Under the pieces are notes generated by a model. That model was not told the DNA's origin. It did not search any database and saw only the letters and a list, made by a program, of their open reading frames with translations. This document shows positions 1 to 10,594 of a DNA stretch of 64,000 nucleotides, one piece after another; the stretch's first letter is position 1; each line of letters opens with the position of its first letter. The stretch is from Variovorax sp. S12S4 (GTDB taxonomy: Bacteria; Pseudomonadota; Gammaproteobacteria; Burkholderiales; Burkholderiaceae_C): the NCBI RefSeq assembly GCF_023195515.1, contig NZ_JALPKR020000002.1, forward strand, positions 3,387,001 to 3,451,000, in the 5' to 3' direction. Both the position numbers and the translations under genes were made by a program.

Positions 1-50
1 GGCTGCTCGCCTTTCCGCGCATGTTCATCGTGGTGCAGAAAAAAGCATGA
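1..50 (+). CDS. 3' end of an unidentified gene (partial)
   Basis: Only the last 15 codons are present, read from base 3 to a TGA at 48-50. The visible C-terminus is LLAFPRMFIVVQKKA, hydrophobic with a short basic tail. The stop overlaps the ATG of the next gene (ATGA), which implies one transcript and translational coupling with the CitE-like lyase. Too little is present to name a family. Confidence 0.6.
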   Translation, partial: LLAFPRMFIVVQKKA

Positions 51-1045
51 CGAACCCGGTCCATCCCGCTGAAGTGCTGCTCGGAGCGCAAGCCGGCGCT
101 GTGACGCTGCCTGTGTGCGACCACTACAGCGGCGTTGAAGCGCGCATGAAGAAGAGCCTCGCGCTCCAGGCCGAAATGGCCGAGGAGTTCGGCGCCTGCG
201 TGTTCGACGTCACCCTCGACTGCGAAGACGGCGCCCCGGTCGGCGGCGAGGCCGAGCATGCCGCGCTCGTCACCGAACTGGCACTTGCCGCAAAGCCGGG
301 CATGCGTGTCGGCGTGCGCGTTCATCCGGTCGATCACCCGGCCTTCGCCGGCGACGTGGTCACCATTGCCGGGCGTGCCGGCCACCGGCTCAGCCACCTG
401 ATGGTGCCCAAGGTCGAGTCCGTCGCCGACGTGGCGCAGGCCGTGGCGGCGCTCGAGGCGGTCGACGCCGATGCGCTGCCGCTGCACGTGCTCATCGAAT
501 CGCCGCTGGCGGTGCACAACGCGTTCGAAATTGCCGCGCATCCGCGCGTGCAATCGCTGAGCTTCGGCCTGATGGATTTCGTCTCCGCCCATGCGGGCGC
601 CATTCCGGCTGACGGAATGGGGGCTGCCGGCCAGTTCACGCATCCGCTGGTGGTGCGTGCCAAGCTGGCCATTGCATCCGCTGCGCACGCCTACGGCAAG
701 GTGCCTTCGCACTGCGTGGTCACCGAGTTCAACAACACCGACGCCATGCGCACGGCGGCCCGCAAGGCGGCCTCCGAATTCGGCTACACGCGCATGTGGA
801 GCATTCACCCGAACCAGATCCGGCCGATCCTCGAAGCGTTTGCGCCGGACGAGGCCCAGATTCAGATTGCCGTAGAAATCATTACAAATGCCGCACTCGC
901 GGATTGGGCGCCGACACAAATTGATGGCACATTGCACGACCGCGCGAGCTATCGCCATTTTTGGCAAGTGCTGACGCGTGCCCACGCAACAGGGCGCGCG
1001 TTGCCTGCAGAGGCAAAAGCCTGGTTTGCACTCGCGGCCTCCTGA
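47..1045 (+). CDS. HpcH/HpaI aldolase / CitE-like CoA-ester lyase family protein
   Basis: 332-residue TIM-barrel lyase of the CitE/malyl-CoA lyase family. These enzymes make or cleave C-C bonds next to a CoA thioester or 2-oxo acid, using Mg and conserved acidic residues. The family signature is visible in the barrel strand containing IESPLAVHNAF (about residues 150-160) and the following SFGLMDF segment, and in DVTLDCEDGAP near residue 55. The start overlaps the upstream stop by 4 bp. It lies 80 nt before an exported-protein gene and then acnB, so a role near the TCA or methylcitrate cycle is plausible. The substrate cannot be told from sequence; malyl-CoA, citramalyl-CoA or a non-CoA 2-oxo acid are all possible. 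Confidence 0.85.
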   Translation: MTNPVHPAEVLLGAQAGAVTLPVCDHYSGVEARMKKSLALQAEMAEEFGACVFDVTLDCEDGAPVGGEAEHAALVTELALAAKPGMRVGVRVHPVDHPAFAGDVVTIAGRAGHRLSHLMVPKVESVADVAQAVAALEAVDADALPLHVLIESPLAVHNAFEIAAHPRVQSLSFGLMDFVSAHAGAIPADGMGAAGQFTHPLVVRAKLAIASAAHAYGKVPSHCVVTEFNNTDAMRTAARKAASEFGYTRMWSIHPNQIRPILEAFAPDEAQIQIAVEIITNAALADWAPTQIDGTLHDRASYRHFWQVLTRAHATGRALPAEAKAWFALAAS

Positions 1046-1075
1046 AACTTACGAATCCAGCTCAAGGAAACACCC

Positions 1076-1627
1076 ATGAAGAAAATCGCTCTGATCGCAG
1101 CCCTGGCCCTGGCGCTCCCGTTTGCCGCCACGGCGCAAACCACCCCTGCCAAGCCGGCCGCCAAGGCTGAAGCCAAGAAGACGCCCCCCAAGAAGCAGGT
1201 CACCCGCAAGGCCGCCAAGGCCGTCGAAGAAGTGACGCCCATCGCCGATGAAACCAACATCGTGCTGACCGACGCCGACCTCGAAGTCGCCAAGCGCGTT
1301 TCGCTCGGCAAGGCCCAGTGCGAACTCGGTGCCGACGTGACCGTGGCCGCCGACGAGAAGAAGCCCGGCTTCTTCAACGTGTCGACCAAGGGCCTGAAGT
1401 ACCGCATGCACCCGGTCGAAAGCCGCACCGGCGCCATCCGCCTCGAAGACCCCCGCGCAGGCGCCATGTGGCTGCAACTGGGCAACAAGTCGATGCTGAT
1501 GAACCAGAAGGCAGGCCTGCGCATTGCCGACGAATGCCAGACGGCAGAGCAGGTCGCGTTTGCCGAAGAAATGAAGAAGAACCCGCCCAAGAGCCTGTTC
1601 GAAGGCGCCGACGCGGCCAAGAAGTAA
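1076..1627 (+). CDS. Hypothetical exported Lys/Ala-rich protein
   Basis: 183 residues. A classical signal peptide is visible ([21 protein letters not shown]) with cleavage likely after ATAQ, followed by a Lys/Ala/Pro-rich linker to about residue 50. The rest is a small conserved-looking globular domain with one Cys near residue 82 and one near 152 that could form a periplasmic disulfide. I do not recognise the family. It sits between the CitE-like lyase (30 nt away) and acnB (80 nt away) on the same strand, so it is probably co-transcribed, but nothing in it suggests an enzyme. A Shine-Dalgarno-like AAGGAAA lies just upstream of the ATG. Confidence 0.8.
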   Translation: MKKIALIAALALALPFAATAQTTPAKPAAKAEAKKTPPKKQVTRKAAKAVEEVTPIADETNIVLTDADLEVAKRVSLGKAQCELGADVTVAADEKKPGFFNVSTKGLKYRMHPVESRTGAIRLEDPRAGAMWLQLGNKSMLMNQKAGLRIADECQTAEQVAFAEEMKKNPPKSLFEGADAAKK

Positions 1628-1707
1628 GAGTACCGAACCAGGGGTGCGGCGCGGCTCTTGCTTGCCGCACTGCACGCCCGCCAGCCCCAGTTTCCGGAGA
1701 AAAGAAG

Positions 1708-4305
1708 ATGTTGCAAGCCTACGTTGACCATGTTGCCGAACGCGCCGCGCTCGGTATTCCGCCGCTGCCATTGAGCGCGAAGCAAACCGCCGAAGCCATC
1801 GAGCTCCTCAAGAGCGCGAATGCCAAGGACGGTGCCTTCCTGCTCGATCTGCTCACCTATCGCGTGCCCGCCGGCGTCGACGACGCGGCCAAGGTCAAGG
1901 CGAGCTACCTGGCGGCCGTGGCCCACGGTACCGAGAAGAACGCGTTCATCACGCGTGCCCGCGCCACCGAATTGCTCGGCACCATGCTCGGCGGCTACAA
2001 CATCAGCCCGATGATCGACCTGCTCGACGACGCCGAAGTGGGCGCCGTGGCGGCCGAGGGCCTGAAGAAAACCCTGTTGATGTTCGACCAGTTCCACGAC
2101 GTCAAGGAAAAGGCCGACAAGGGCAACGCCAACGCCAAGGGCGTGCTGCAAAGCTGGGCCGATGCCGAATGGTTCACCAGCCGCCCCGAAGTGCCGCAAA
2201 GCCTGACCATCACGGTCTTCAAGGTGCCCGGCGAAACCAACACCGACGACCTGTCGCCCGCGCCCGACGCCACCACGCGCCCGGACATCCCCATGCACGC
2301 GCTGGCCATGCTCAAGAACAAGCGCGAAGGCACGGCCTTCGAGCCGGAAGAAGACGGCAAGCGCGGTCCGGTCAAGTTCATCGAATCGCTGAAGCAGAAG
2401 GGCCACCAGGTCGCCTACGTGGGCGACGTGGTCGGCACGGGTTCCAGCCGCAAGTCGGCCACCAACTCGGTGCTCTGGTTCACCGGCGACGACATTCCGT
2501 TCATCCCCAACAAGCGCTTCGGCGGTGTGTGCCTGGGCACCAAGATCGCCCCGATCTTCTACAACACCATGGAAGACGCGGGCGCGCTGCCCATCGAACT
2601 CGACGTGAGCCAGATGGACACGGGCGACGTGGTCGAGCTGCGCCCCTACGAAGGCAAGGCACTGAAGGACGGCAAGGTCATTGCCGAGTTCAAGGTGAAG
2701 AGCGATGTGCTGTTCGACGAAGTGCGCGCCGGCGGCCGCATTCCGCTGATCATCGGCCGCGGCCTCACGTCCAAGGCACGCGAGGCGCTGGGCCTGCCCG
2801 CTTCCACGCTGTTCCGCCTGCCCCAAAGCCCGGTCGACACCAAGAAGGGATTCTCGCTGGCACAGAAGATGGTCGGCCGCGCCTGCGGTCTGCCTGAAGG
2901 CCAGGGCGTTCGCCCGGGCACGTACTGCGAACCCAAGATGACCTCGGTCGGCTCGCAGGACACCACCGGCCCGATGACGCGCGACGAGCTGAAGGACCTG
3001 GCCTGCCTGGGCTTCTCGGCCGACCTCGTCATGCAGTCGTTCTGCCACACCGCGGCCTATCCCAAGAAGGTGGACGTGAAGATGCACCACGAACTGCCCG
3101 ACTTCATCAGCACGCGCGGCGGCGTGTCGCTGCGCCCGGGCGACGGCGTGATCCACAGCTGGCTCAACCGCCTGCTCACGCCCGACACCGTGGGCACGGG
3201 CGGCGACAGCCACACGCGCTTCCCGATCGGCATCAGCTTCCCGGCCGGTTCCGGCCTCGTGGCCTTCGCGGCCGCCACCGGCGTGATGCCGCTGGACATG
3301 CCCGAGTCGGTGCTCGTGCGCTTCAAGGGCAAGATGCAGCCCGGCGTCACGCTGCGCGACCTGGTCAACGCCATTCCGCTGTACGCCATCAAGAGCGGCC
3401 TGCTCACGGTCGAGAAAAAGGGAAAGAAGAACATCTTCTCGGGCCGCATTCTCGAAATCGAAGGCCTGCCGGACCTGAAGGTGGAGCAAGCCTTCGAACT
3501 GAGCGACGCCTCGGCCGAACGCTCGGCCGCCGGCTGCACGGTGCACCTGAACAAGGAACCGATCATCGAATACATCAACAGCAACATCACGCTGATGAAG
3601 TGGATGATTGCCGAAGGCTACGCCGACGCCCGCACGCTGGCACGCCGCATCGCCGCGCAGGAAGCCTGGCTCAAGGACCCGCAGCTGCTCAAGGGCGACG
3701 ACGACGCCGACTACGCGGCCGTCATCGAAATCGACCTGGCCGACATCCATGAGCCGATCGTGGCCTGCCCGAACGACCCCGACGATGTGAAGACGCTGTC
3801 CGACGTGGCCGGCGCGCAGATCGACGAAGTGTTCATCGGCTCGTGCATGACCAACATCGGCCACTTCCGCGCCGCGTCGAAGCTGCTCGAAGGCAAGCGC
3901 GACATTCCGGTCAAGCTGTGGATTGCACCGCCCACCAAGATGGACGCGCACCAGCTCACCGAGGAAGGCCACTACGGCGTCTTCGGCAATGCCGGCGCCC
4001 GCACCGAAATGCCGGGCTGCTCGCTGTGCATGGGCAACCAGGCACAGGTGCGCGAAGGCGCGACGGTCATGTCGACCAGCACCCGCAACTTCCCGAACCG
4101 CCTGGGCAAGAATACCAACGTGTACCTTGGCTCGGCGGAACTGGCCGCCATTTGCTCGCGCCTGGGCCGCATTCCGACGCGCGAGGAGTACATGGCCGCA
4201 ACGGGCGTGCTCGATGCATCGAGCACCCAGATCTACCAGTACCTCAACTTCGACAAGCTCGACGAGTACAAGACCGAAGCGGCTGCTGCCGTGGTCGCGG
4301 CCTGA
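1708..4305 (+). CDS. acnB: Bifunctional aconitate hydratase 2 / 2-methylisocitrate dehydratase AcnB
   Basis: 865 residues, the normal AcnB length. AcnB interconverts citrate and isocitrate in the TCA cycle and also hydrates 2-methylaconitate in propionate catabolism. The three [4Fe-4S] ligands are visible: Cys713 in SCMTNIGH and Cys771/Cys774 in GCSLCMGN. The N-terminal HEAT-like domain precedes the swivel domain, the arrangement that separates AcnB from AcnA. I chose the ATG at 1708 because it follows GGAGA and begins with [16 protein letters not shown], the usual AcnB N-terminus; the frame is open upstream without support. A strong terminator follows at 4326-4354. A second aconitase, acnA, lies 2.7 kb downstream. 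Confidence 0.98.
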   Translation: MLQAYVDHVAERAALGIPPLPLSAKQTAEAIELLKSANAKDGAFLLDLLTYRVPAGVDDAAKVKASYLAAVAHGTEKNAFITRARATELLGTMLGGYNISPMIDLLDDAEVGAVAAEGLKKTLLMFDQFHDVKEKADKGNANAKGVLQSWADAEWFTSRPEVPQSLTITVFKVPGETNTDDLSPAPDATTRPDIPMHALAMLKNKREGTAFEPEEDGKRGPVKFIESLKQKGHQVAYVGDVVGTGSSRKSATNSVLWFTGDDIPFIPNKRFGGVCLGTKIAPIFYNTMEDAGALPIELDVSQMDTGDVVELRPYEGKALKDGKVIAEFKVKSDVLFDEVRAGGRIPLIIGRGLTSKAREALGLPASTLFRLPQSPVDTKKGFSLAQKMVGRACGLPEGQGVRPGTYCEPKMTSVGSQDTTGPMTRDELKDLACLGFSADLVMQSFCHTAAYPKKVDVKMHHELPDFISTRGGVSLRPGDGVIHSWLNRLLTPDTVGTGGDSHTRFPIGISFPAGSGLVAFAAATGVMPLDMPESVLVRFKGKMQPGVTLRDLVNAIPLYAIKSGLLTVEKKGKKNIFSGRILEIEGLPDLKVEQAFELSDASAERSAAGCTVHLNKEPIIEYINSNITLMKWMIAEGYADARTLARRIAAQEAWLKDPQLLKGDDDADYAAVIEIDLADIHEPIVACPNDPDDVKTLSDVAGAQIDEVFIGSCMTNIGHFRAASKLLEGKRDIPVKLWIAPPTKMDAHQLTEEGHYGVFGNAGARTEMPGCSLCMGNQAQVREGATVMSTSTRNFPNRLGKNTNVYLGSAELAAICSRLGRIPTREEYMAATGVLDASSTQIYQYLNFDKLDEYKTEAAAAVVAA

Positions 4306-4325
4306 TCGCGCAGAGCTTCCGCTCT

Positions 4326-4354
4326 AAAAAAGCCCCGCTTCGGCGGGGCTTTTT
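4326..4354. terminator. Bidirectional intrinsic terminator after acnB
   Basis: Perfect 8-bp stem AGCCCCGC/GCGGGGCT with a TTCG tetraloop (4331-4350), flanked by an A-run upstream and a T-run downstream. It can therefore terminate acnB on the plus strand and the minus-strand glycosyltransferase gene that ends at 4385. Confidence 0.93.
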
Positions 4355-4384
4355 CATGTGCGCTGTTCGTGGGCTGCTGCTGAA

Positions 4385-5255
4385 TCAAAGCGGCGGCGGG
4401 TTCGGCTTCAGGTATTCCTGGCCGGTCAGCACCATGGCCGAGCCGAGCGGACCGCCCACCGCGTGGGGCAACGAGGTCAGCAGGGACGTTGCGAAGTCGC
4501 CGCTGTAGGTCTTGGCCCCTTGGTGGGTCAGGTTGGAATTGGCGTCGATGTAGATCGATTCGCCCAGGCCCGACCACAGGCGGCAAAAGCCATAGTCCTC
4601 GGAGAGATAGCGGCGGGTCTCGGGATCGACCATCACATCGAAGAAGCGGTAGTGCAGGCCAAGATCGGCTTCGCCGATGCTGTCGGGCACGTAGTTGAGA
4701 TCGGGGTAGCTCGCGATGAGCCGTTCGAACACGTTTGCGCTTGATGGCCATGAAGCCGGTCGGTGCTTCGGTCATTTTCATGAAGCCGTCCGGCTGCACT
4801 TCGAGATCGATTTGCGCACCGGCTCCGGACGTAGATGACGCCTTGGCATTGACCGTGTAGCGCGTGAAGGTGGCCTCGAACCGCTGGCGCGTGGTGCCTT
4901 CGGCCAGGCCCTCCGCAGGCCAGTTCTCGCGCTTGAGGGGGTACACGCCGGCCGCAATGTCGTAGCCCGAGCGCAGCAGCCGGAAGGCGGCTTCGGCCGA
5001 GAACCCGATGTCGGCATCGATCCAGAACAGATGCGTCCATTGCGGGTTGGCCAGGAACTGGGCCACGCAGTTGTTTCGCGCACGGGTCACCAGGCTTTCG
5101 CCCTGGTGGAACAGCACCTGGAGCCGCATTCCCGCGCGCTCCGCCTCGATGGCGAAGTTCATCATCGAGACGACGTAGTTCTGGAAGAACTTGCCGTCAT
5201 GGCTCGGCGTCACGATCACGGGGAAGAACTGGCGCAATTCAGAGGGTTGGAGCAT
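4385..5255 (-). pseudogene. Putative GT-A glycosyltransferase, broken by a one-base frameshift
   Basis: The reading starts at MLQPSELRQFFPVIVTPSHDG (an in-frame ATG 12 nt upstream at 5267 is possible). It carries a GT-A-like core with the DxD-type motif WIDADIGF near residue 85, followed by AAGVYPLKRENWP. After GFMAIKR, at about 4734-4736, the frame shifts. The continuation VFERLIASYPDLNY... to the stop at 4385 is read in another frame. Removing one A from the AAA run (minus strand) joins both parts as GFMAIKR-N-VFERL and restores one protein of about 290 residues. Metal-binding DxD plus the nucleotide-sugar-type fold suggests a glycosyltransferase of unknown acceptor. It may be a real pseudogene or a sequencing indel. 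Confidence 0.7.
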
Positions 5256-5376
5256 GTCGGATTCCATTGACAGGAGAGGTGCTGCACCAGCCGCGCTGAC
5301 TGGGTGCGGCGATTCTAGGGACCGAGCGGCCCTGCGCCTGTGGCCGGCGGGTCGGGGCGCCTTCGGCCGGCCCGAG

Positions 5377-5406
5377 AAGCCGGCACTCTTGCGCAAGAAC
5401 CGGCTT
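5377..5406. repeat. Inverted repeat / hairpin in the intergenic region
   Basis: AAGCCGG (5377-5383) pairs with CCGGCTT (5400-5406), and the interior TCTTGC/GCAAGA (5387-5398) is itself palindromic, giving a long near-continuous stem. A short T-run (5405-5408) follows on the plus strand, but no plus-strand gene ends here. The regulator gene on the minus strand stops at 5451, so it may act as its transcript end. Function is uncertain. Confidence 0.45.
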
Positions 5407-5450
5407 TTATCGCAACTCACGCAGCAGCCTGCGCTTAGTGAATGCGGAGT

Positions 5451-6296
5451 TCAACCGGCCGACTGGGCCGCCAGCGCGGTCAGCGCCGCGGCCGTTTGCG
5501 CATCGGCCGGAAAGAACGATTCCACCGCCAGCTCCTGCAACGTCACGTCCACCGGCGTGCCGAAGATGGTGGTGGTGCTGATGAAGCTCAGCACGCCGTT
5601 GGGCGTGACCAGCTGAAAAGGCACCACGACGCCTGACAGTTCGGTGTTCGCGGCCGGCGCGTCGTGGCTCACGCTGGGCGTGGGGTAGGCCTCGAGCTCG
5701 TCGTGCAGCGCCTGCAGCACGGCATCGCCTGTCGCGGCAATCTGCTGCTGCAGCCGTTCGAGCAAGTGGGCACGCCATTGCGCCAGATTGGCGATGCGGG
5801 AGGCCAGCCCGTCGGGGTGCAGGCTCAGGCGCAGCACGTTGACCGGGGCTTGAACCAGTTCCGGCGCTGCGCCGGCCATCAGCATCGGCACCAGTGCGTT
5901 GTGCGCCACCAGGTTCCAGTGGCGGTCGACTGCCAGCGCGGGAAACGGCTCGTGGCCCTTCAGCACCAGGTCGACGGCGCGGCGCGCCGAGGCCAGGGCA
6001 GGGTCGTCGAGGGAGCGCTGCCGGTACATCGGTGCGAAGCCCGCGGCCACCAGCAGGGCGTTGCGCTCCCGCAGCGGCACTTCCAGTCGTTCGGCCAGGC
6101 GCAGCACCATCTCGCGGCTGGGTGCGGCGCGGCCGGTTTCCACGTAGCTCAGGTGTCGCGTCGAAACCTCGGCCTCTTGCGCGAGATCGAGCTGGCTCAG
6201 GCGGCGATGCGTGCGCCAGTGCCGAAGATGCGCGCCGAACGGGTCGCGCGCGCCGGGCTGGCCGGCCTTGGACGAATGGGTGCGGGGTGTGGTCAT
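5451..6296 (-). CDS. XRE-family regulator with MmyB-like ligand-binding domain
   Basis: 281 residues from ATG 6296; an ATG three codons upstream and a further in-frame start are alternatives. The N-terminal helix-turn-helix is visible (HLRHWRTHRRLSQLDLAQEA then STRHLSYVETGRAAPSREMV, about residues 20-65). The rest matches the MmyB-like PAS-type ligand domain, seen in LAVDRHWNLVAHN and ELSGVVVPFQLVTPNG. These regulators usually sit next to the gene they control, and this one is divergent from the small membrane protein at 6431 across a 134-bp region. A local repressor or activator of that gene is the simplest inference; the ligand is unknown. Confidence 0.88.
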   Translation of the reverse strand: MTTPRTHSSKAGQPGARDPFGAHLRHWRTHRRLSQLDLAQEAEVSTRHLSYVETGRAAPSREMVLRLAERLEVPLRERNALLVAAGFAPMYRQRSLDDPALASARRAVDLVLKGHEPFPALAVDRHWNLVAHNALVPMLMAGAAPELVQAPVNVLRLSLHPDGLASRIANLAQWRAHLLERLQQQIAATGDAVLQALHDELEAYPTPSVSHDAPAANTELSGVVVPFQLVTPNGVLSFISTTTIFGTPVDVTLQELAVESFFPADAQTAAALTALAAQSAG

Positions 6297-6430
6297 GGCC
6301 CGCATTCTGGCGCGGCGCCGCTGGCACGCCATGACCTCCGAGGTTATCGACGCTGTGCCCGTCTTTCGAAATCATTGGGTCCAACGCGGCAGGACAGGCT
6401 TGCGGCGTACTCCAACCGAAGGAGATTCTC

Positions 6431-6844
6431 ATGTCCGTCTTTGCATCCCCCCGTTTCCTCCCCAACGTCATGTGGGCCGACGCCGCTTCATGCGCCGCGA
6501 CCGGCGCAATGCAGGTGGCTTTCACCGATGCGCTGGCAAGGCTGACCGGCCTGCCGGCACCGCTGCTCATGGGCACAGGCGTATTCCTGCTGGCATATGC
6601 GGCAGCCGCGGCCTTCATGGCCACCCGCCGCACGCCGCCCCGCACGCTCATCGGGCTGGTGGTCGTCGGCAACTTCGGCTGGGCCGTGGCCTGCGGGGCG
6701 CTGCTGATGAGCGGCCTGTTCGCGGTCACCGCGTTGGGCATGGCCTGGGTACTGGCGCAGGCGCTGTGCGTGGTGGTGCTGGCCGAGCTGCAATGGACGG
6801 GCCTGCGCCGGGCCCGCGGCAGCGCGAACATGGCCCTGGCCTGA
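6431..6844 (+). CDS. Small integral membrane protein, unknown function
   Basis: 137 residues with four hydrophobic segments (about residues 17-35, 45-65, 74-95, 97-118) and a short basic C-terminal tail, consistent with a four-helix inner-membrane protein. A good ribosome site AAGGAGATT precedes the ATG. It is divergent from the MmyB-type regulator at 5451-6296, and such pairs commonly form one regulatory unit. I do not recognise a named family and cannot assign transport or enzymatic activity. Confidence 0.8.
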   Translation: MSVFASPRFLPNVMWADAASCAATGAMQVAFTDALARLTGLPAPLLMGTGVFLLAYAAAAAFMATRRTPPRTLIGLVVVGNFGWAVACGALLMSGLFAVTALGMAWVLAQALCVVVLAELQWTGLRRARGSANMALA

Positions 6845-7006
6845 GCGCAGCGGATGCCGGCAACACCCATTTACCCGGCATTTCTGGCCATGAGGAAGGT
6901 GGCACTTGGGGAGCATTGCAGGGAAGACCGACTACAACAACTGACATCGATCCCTGCTATCTTTGAGGTGCTTCCACGAACAGATCGAACGAACAGGAGT
7001 TCCTCA

Positions 7007-9871
7007 ATGGCCAAAGCACCGGCGCACGCCTTTGCGTCCACCCTCAAGACCTTCAAGACCCCGTCCGGCGCATCCGGCAAATACTGGTCCCTGAAGGAGT
7101 TGGCCAAGCAGTATCCCTCCGTGAACCGGCTGCCGGTATCGATCCGCATCGTGCTCGAGTCGGTGCTGCGCAATTGCGATGGGCAAAAGGTCTCGCCCAA
7201 GCATGTCGAGGAGCTGGCGCACTGGGCGCCCAATGCAGACCGCGTCGATGAAATCCCTTTCGTCGTCACCCGCGTGGTGCTGCAAGACTTTACCGGCGTG
7301 CCGCTCCTCGCTGACCTGGCTGCCATGCGCAGCGTGGCCGCCAAGCTCGGCAAGTCGCCCAAGACCATCGAGCCGCTGGTGCCGGTCGACCTGGTGGTCG
7401 ACCACTCGGTGATGGTCGACTACTACGGCACGCCCAAGGCGCTCGACCTCAACATGAAGCTGGAGTTCCAGCGCAACAACGAGCGCTACCAGTTCATGAA
7501 GTGGGGCATGCAGGCCTTCGACACTTTCCGTGTCGTGCCGCCCGGCTTCGGCATCGTGCACCAGGTCAACCTTGAATACTTTGCGCGCGGCGTCTACAAG
7601 AGCTCGAGCGACAACGCCGAGGTGCCGGTGTACTACCCCGATTCGCTGGTCGGTACCGACAGCCACACGACCATGATCAACGGCGTTGGCGTGGTCGGGT
7701 GGGGCGTGGGCGGCATCGAGGCCGAAGCCGCCATGCTGGGCCAGCCGGTCTACATGCTGACGCCCGACGTGGTGGGCTTCGAACTCACGGGCAAGCTGCG
7801 CGAAGGCGTGACGGCCACCGACCTGGTGCTGTATGTCACCTCCATCCTGCGGGCCGAGAAGGTGGTGGGCAAGTTCGTCGAATTCTTCGGACCCGGCGCT
7901 GCGTCGATCGGCGTGCCCGACCGGGCGACGATCGGCAACATGGCGCCCGAGTACGGTGCCACCATGGGCTTCTTTCCGGTCGACGAGGCGACTGTCGCTT
8001 ACTTCGAAGGCACCGGCCGCACCAAGGAAGAGGTCGAGCGCTTCGAGACCTACTACAAGGCGCAGGGCCTCTTCGGCATGCCGGCGCCTGGCGACATCGA
8101 TTACACCAAGATCGTCAAGCTCGACCTGGGCACCGTGTCGCCGAGCCTCGCAGGTCCGAAGCGGCCGCAAGACCGCATCGACCTGGGCCACCTGTCGACC
8201 AAGTTCTCTGAACTCTTCAGCAAGCCCAACGACGCCAACGGCTTCAACCAGCCGGCCGAGCGGCTCAAGCTGCGTTATCCGCTGACCACGAGCGGCCAGG
8301 GCGACGACAACGAAGCCGCGCCGCCGCCGCCCGGCGCACCGCGCGAACTGGTCGAAATGGTGGCCAACCGGTCGACCAAGGCCGCCGCCCATGTGAACGC
8401 CACGGCACCGGCGGCGCCTAAGGGCGGCGTGACCATCGGCAACGGCGACGTGCTGATCGCGGCCATTACCTCGTGCACCAACACCTCCAACCCGAGCGTG
8501 ATGCTCGCGGCCGGCCTGCTGGCCAAAAAGGCGGTGGAGGCGGGCCTTACGGTCAAGCCGCACGTCAAGACCTCGCTGGCGCCCGGTTCCCGCATCGTCA
8601 CCGAATACCTCGAGAAAGCGGGGCTGCTGCCGTATCTCGAAAAGCTCGGCTTCTACCTGGCCGGCTACGGTTGCACGACCTGCATCGGCAACGCGGGCGA
8701 CCTCACGCCGGAGATCAACGACGCGATCGTCAAGAACGACCTGGTCGGCGCCGCAGTGCTTTCGGGCAACCGCAACTTCGAGGCGCGCATCCATCCGAAC
8801 CTGAAGGCCAACTTCCTGGCCTCGCCGCCGCTGGTGGTGGCTTTTGCAATTGCCGGCAACGTGATGGTCGACCTGATGACCGAGCCGGTGGGCAAGGGCA
8901 AGAACGGCAAGGACGTGTACCTGGGCGACATCTGGCCCACGCCGAAGGAAATCGACGAGAACCTGCGCTACGCGATGAATGCCAAGTCGTTTCGCGCCAA
9001 CTACGACAAGGTCAAGACCGACCCCGGCAAGTTCTGGAGCAGCATCCAGGGCACCACGGGCCAGGTCTACGACTGGCCCACCTCGACCTACATTGCCGAG
9101 CCGCCGTTCTTCGCCGACTTCAAGATGCAGCCGCATGCATCGGACGCCGGCTTCAAGGGCGCGCGCATCATGGCGCTTTTCGGCGACTCGATCACCACCG
9201 ACCACATCTCGCCAGCCGGCTCCATCAAGGAAAGCTCGCCCGCCGGCATCTGGCTCAAGGCGAACGGCGTGGCCAAGGCCGACTTCAACAGCTACGGCTC
9301 GCGCCGCGGCAACCACGACGTGATGATGCGCGGCACGTTTGCCAACGTGCGCATCAAGAACCTGATGATTCCGCCGGACATCAACGGCACGCAGGAGGAG
9401 GGGGGCGTCACGCTGTTCCAGCCTGGCAACCAGAAGATGTTCATCTACGACGCCGCCATGAAGTACATGGAGCAGGGCATCCCCACGGTGGTCTTCGGCG
9501 GCGAGGAATACGGCACCGGCTCATCGCGCGACTGGGCCGCCAAGGGCACGCAGCTCTTGGGCATCAAGGCCGTGGTGGCGCGCAGCTTCGAGCGCATCCA
9601 CCGCGCCAACCTGGTCGGCATGGGCGTGCTGCCGCTGCAGTTCCGCGGCGCCGATTCATGGCAGACGCTGGGCCTGACGGGCGACGAAAAGATTGACGTG
9701 GTCATTGGCGGCGAACTCAAGCCGCAGATGGACGTGAAGCTGGTCGTGCATCGTGCCGACGGCTCGCACCAGGAAGTGACGGTGCGCCTTCGCATCGATA
9801 CGCCGATCGAGGTGGATTACTACAAGCACGGCGGGATCTTGCCGTTTGTGCTGCGGCAGTTGCTGGCATAA
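7007..9871 (+). CDS. acnA: Aconitate hydratase AcnA
   Basis: 954 residues, longer than the roughly 890 of the E. coli enzyme. It catalyses citrate to isocitrate via cis-aconitate. The cluster ligands are visible as Cys490 (SCTNTSNP) and Cys556/Cys559 (GCTTCIGN). The extra length lies mainly in a Pro/Ala-rich stretch around residues 425-470 just before the first cluster Cys, a linker-like insertion not expected to touch the active site. Start ATG 7007 follows AGGAG at 6995-6999; the frame is open upstream without a ribosome site. In bacteria AcnA is usually the more stable, stress or stationary-phase form, and AcnB the main growth form. The sequence shows no regulatory site I can support. Confidence 0.97.
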   Translation: MAKAPAHAFASTLKTFKTPSGASGKYWSLKELAKQYPSVNRLPVSIRIVLESVLRNCDGQKVSPKHVEELAHWAPNADRVDEIPFVVTRVVLQDFTGVPLLADLAAMRSVAAKLGKSPKTIEPLVPVDLVVDHSVMVDYYGTPKALDLNMKLEFQRNNERYQFMKWGMQAFDTFRVVPPGFGIVHQVNLEYFARGVYKSSSDNAEVPVYYPDSLVGTDSHTTMINGVGVVGWGVGGIEAEAAMLGQPVYMLTPDVVGFELTGKLREGVTATDLVLYVTSILRAEKVVGKFVEFFGPGAASIGVPDRATIGNMAPEYGATMGFFPVDEATVAYFEGTGRTKEEVERFETYYKAQGLFGMPAPGDIDYTKIVKLDLGTVSPSLAGPKRPQDRIDLGHLSTKFSELFSKPNDANGFNQPAERLKLRYPLTTSGQGDDNEAAPPPPGAPRELVEMVANRSTKAAAHVNATAPAAPKGGVTIGNGDVLIAAITSCTNTSNPSVMLAAGLLAKKAVEAGLTVKPHVKTSLAPGSRIVTEYLEKAGLLPYLEKLGFYLAGYGCTTCIGNAGDLTPEINDAIVKNDLVGAAVLSGNRNFEARIHPNLKANFLASPPLVVAFAIAGNVMVDLMTEPVGKGKNGKDVYLGDIWPTPKEIDENLRYAMNAKSFRANYDKVKTDPGKFWSSIQGTTGQVYDWPTSTYIAEPPFFADFKMQPHASDAGFKGARIMALFGDSITTDHISPAGSIKESSPAGIWLKANGVAKADFNSYGSRRGNHDVMMRGTFANVRIKNLMIPPDINGTQEEGGVTLFQPGNQKMFIYDAAMKYMEQGIPTVVFGGEEYGTGSSRDWAAKGTQLLGIKAVVARSFERIHRANLVGMGVLPLQFRGADSWQTLGLTGDEKIDVVIGGELKPQMDVKLVVHRADGSHQEVTVRLRIDTPIEVDYYKHGGILPFVLRQLLA

Positions 9872-9960
9872 CTCTCGGGGTCTGCTCTCAGGTTTGGTGC
9901 GGCATTGCCTTGCCGCAGATCGGGTAGCTGCGGGTTGCGATCAGCAGAATAATTTTCGAA

Positions 9961-10446
9961 ATGAGCGCCACATATAGCGGCTCCACCGCGATCCGCGTCG
10001 GGCTGATCTCAGACACGCACGGGCTGCTGCGCCCCGAGGCTGTGGCAGCGCTGCAGGGGTGCGACCTCATCGTGCATGGCGGGGACATCGGCGATGTTGG
10101 CATCCTCGAAGCGCTGCGAGCGATCGCGCCGTTGACGGCTGTACGGGGCAACAACGACCGCGAAGCCTGGGCAGCCGGCATTGCGGAAACCGACTTCCTG
10201 CGGGTCGGCAGTGTGCTTGTCTATGCGATCCACGATCTCTCGCAAATCGACATCGATCCCGCTGGCGCCGAGGTTCGCGTAGTGGTCTCGGGCCACTCCC
10301 ACAAGCCGCAGATCGAGGAGCGCGACGGAGTCCTTTATGTCAACCCAGGTAGCGCCGGGCCCCGTAGATTCAAATTGCCAATCGCAGTCGCTGAACTCGA
10401 AGTAGTCGGTGAGACGGTAACGGCACGCATCATCGAACTGGCTTGA
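9961..10446 (+). CDS. YfcE/MJ0936-type metallophosphoesterase
   Basis: 161 residues with all metal-binding motifs of the calcineurin-like phosphoesterase family in order: DTHG (residues 18-21), GGDIGD (about 40), GNND (about 63) and GHSHKP (about 118). Single-domain YfcE-like proteins hydrolyse phosphodiesters in vitro with Mn or similar metals; the physiological substrate is usually unknown. It stands alone between acnA and the feo operon, 148 nt before feoA. Confidence 0.9.
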   Translation: MSATYSGSTAIRVGLISDTHGLLRPEAVAALQGCDLIVHGGDIGDVGILEALRAIAPLTAVRGNNDREAWAAGIAETDFLRVGSVLVYAIHDLSQIDIDPAGAEVRVVVSGHSHKPQIEERDGVLYVNPGSAGPRRFKLPIAVAELEVVGETVTARIIELA

Positions 10447-10529
10447 TCAGGCACGGCGAAAGCGCCGAAACCGTCGCGATAAGGGGCAGAGCCTGCGTGG
10501 TCAAAGGGTCTTGGTCAGCTTTCTGCGAT

Positions 10530-10544
10530 TGAGAATTGATAGCA
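10530..10544. promoter_or_regulatory. Candidate Fur box upstream of feoA
   Basis: TGAGAAT-T-GATAGCA compares with the 7-1-7 Fur motif TGATAAT-A-ATTATCA: the left half matches 6 of 7 positions, the right half 4 of 7. It lies about 50-65 nt upstream of the feoA start, where an iron-dependent repressor would be expected. The match is imperfect, so this is suggestive only. Confidence 0.35.
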
Positions 10545-10594
10545 TCTAGGTTTTGCTCAATTGGCGCGTCGCGTTTTCGACGCACTTTCTTACC

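Noticed and set aside
949..3972. Open minus-strand reading of about 1000 codons opposite acnB
   Set aside because: Rich in Arg, Gly, His and Ala, no family resemblance, and fully antisense to a certain gene; typical shadow frame in GC-rich DNA.
5377..5408. Hairpin plus T-run as a plus-strand terminator
   Set aside because: No plus-strand gene ends nearby, so I list it only as an inverted repeat.
6845..7006. Specific promoter for acnA
   Set aside because: CTGACA and TATCTT are present but only 11 bp apart; no acceptable -35/-10 pair was found.
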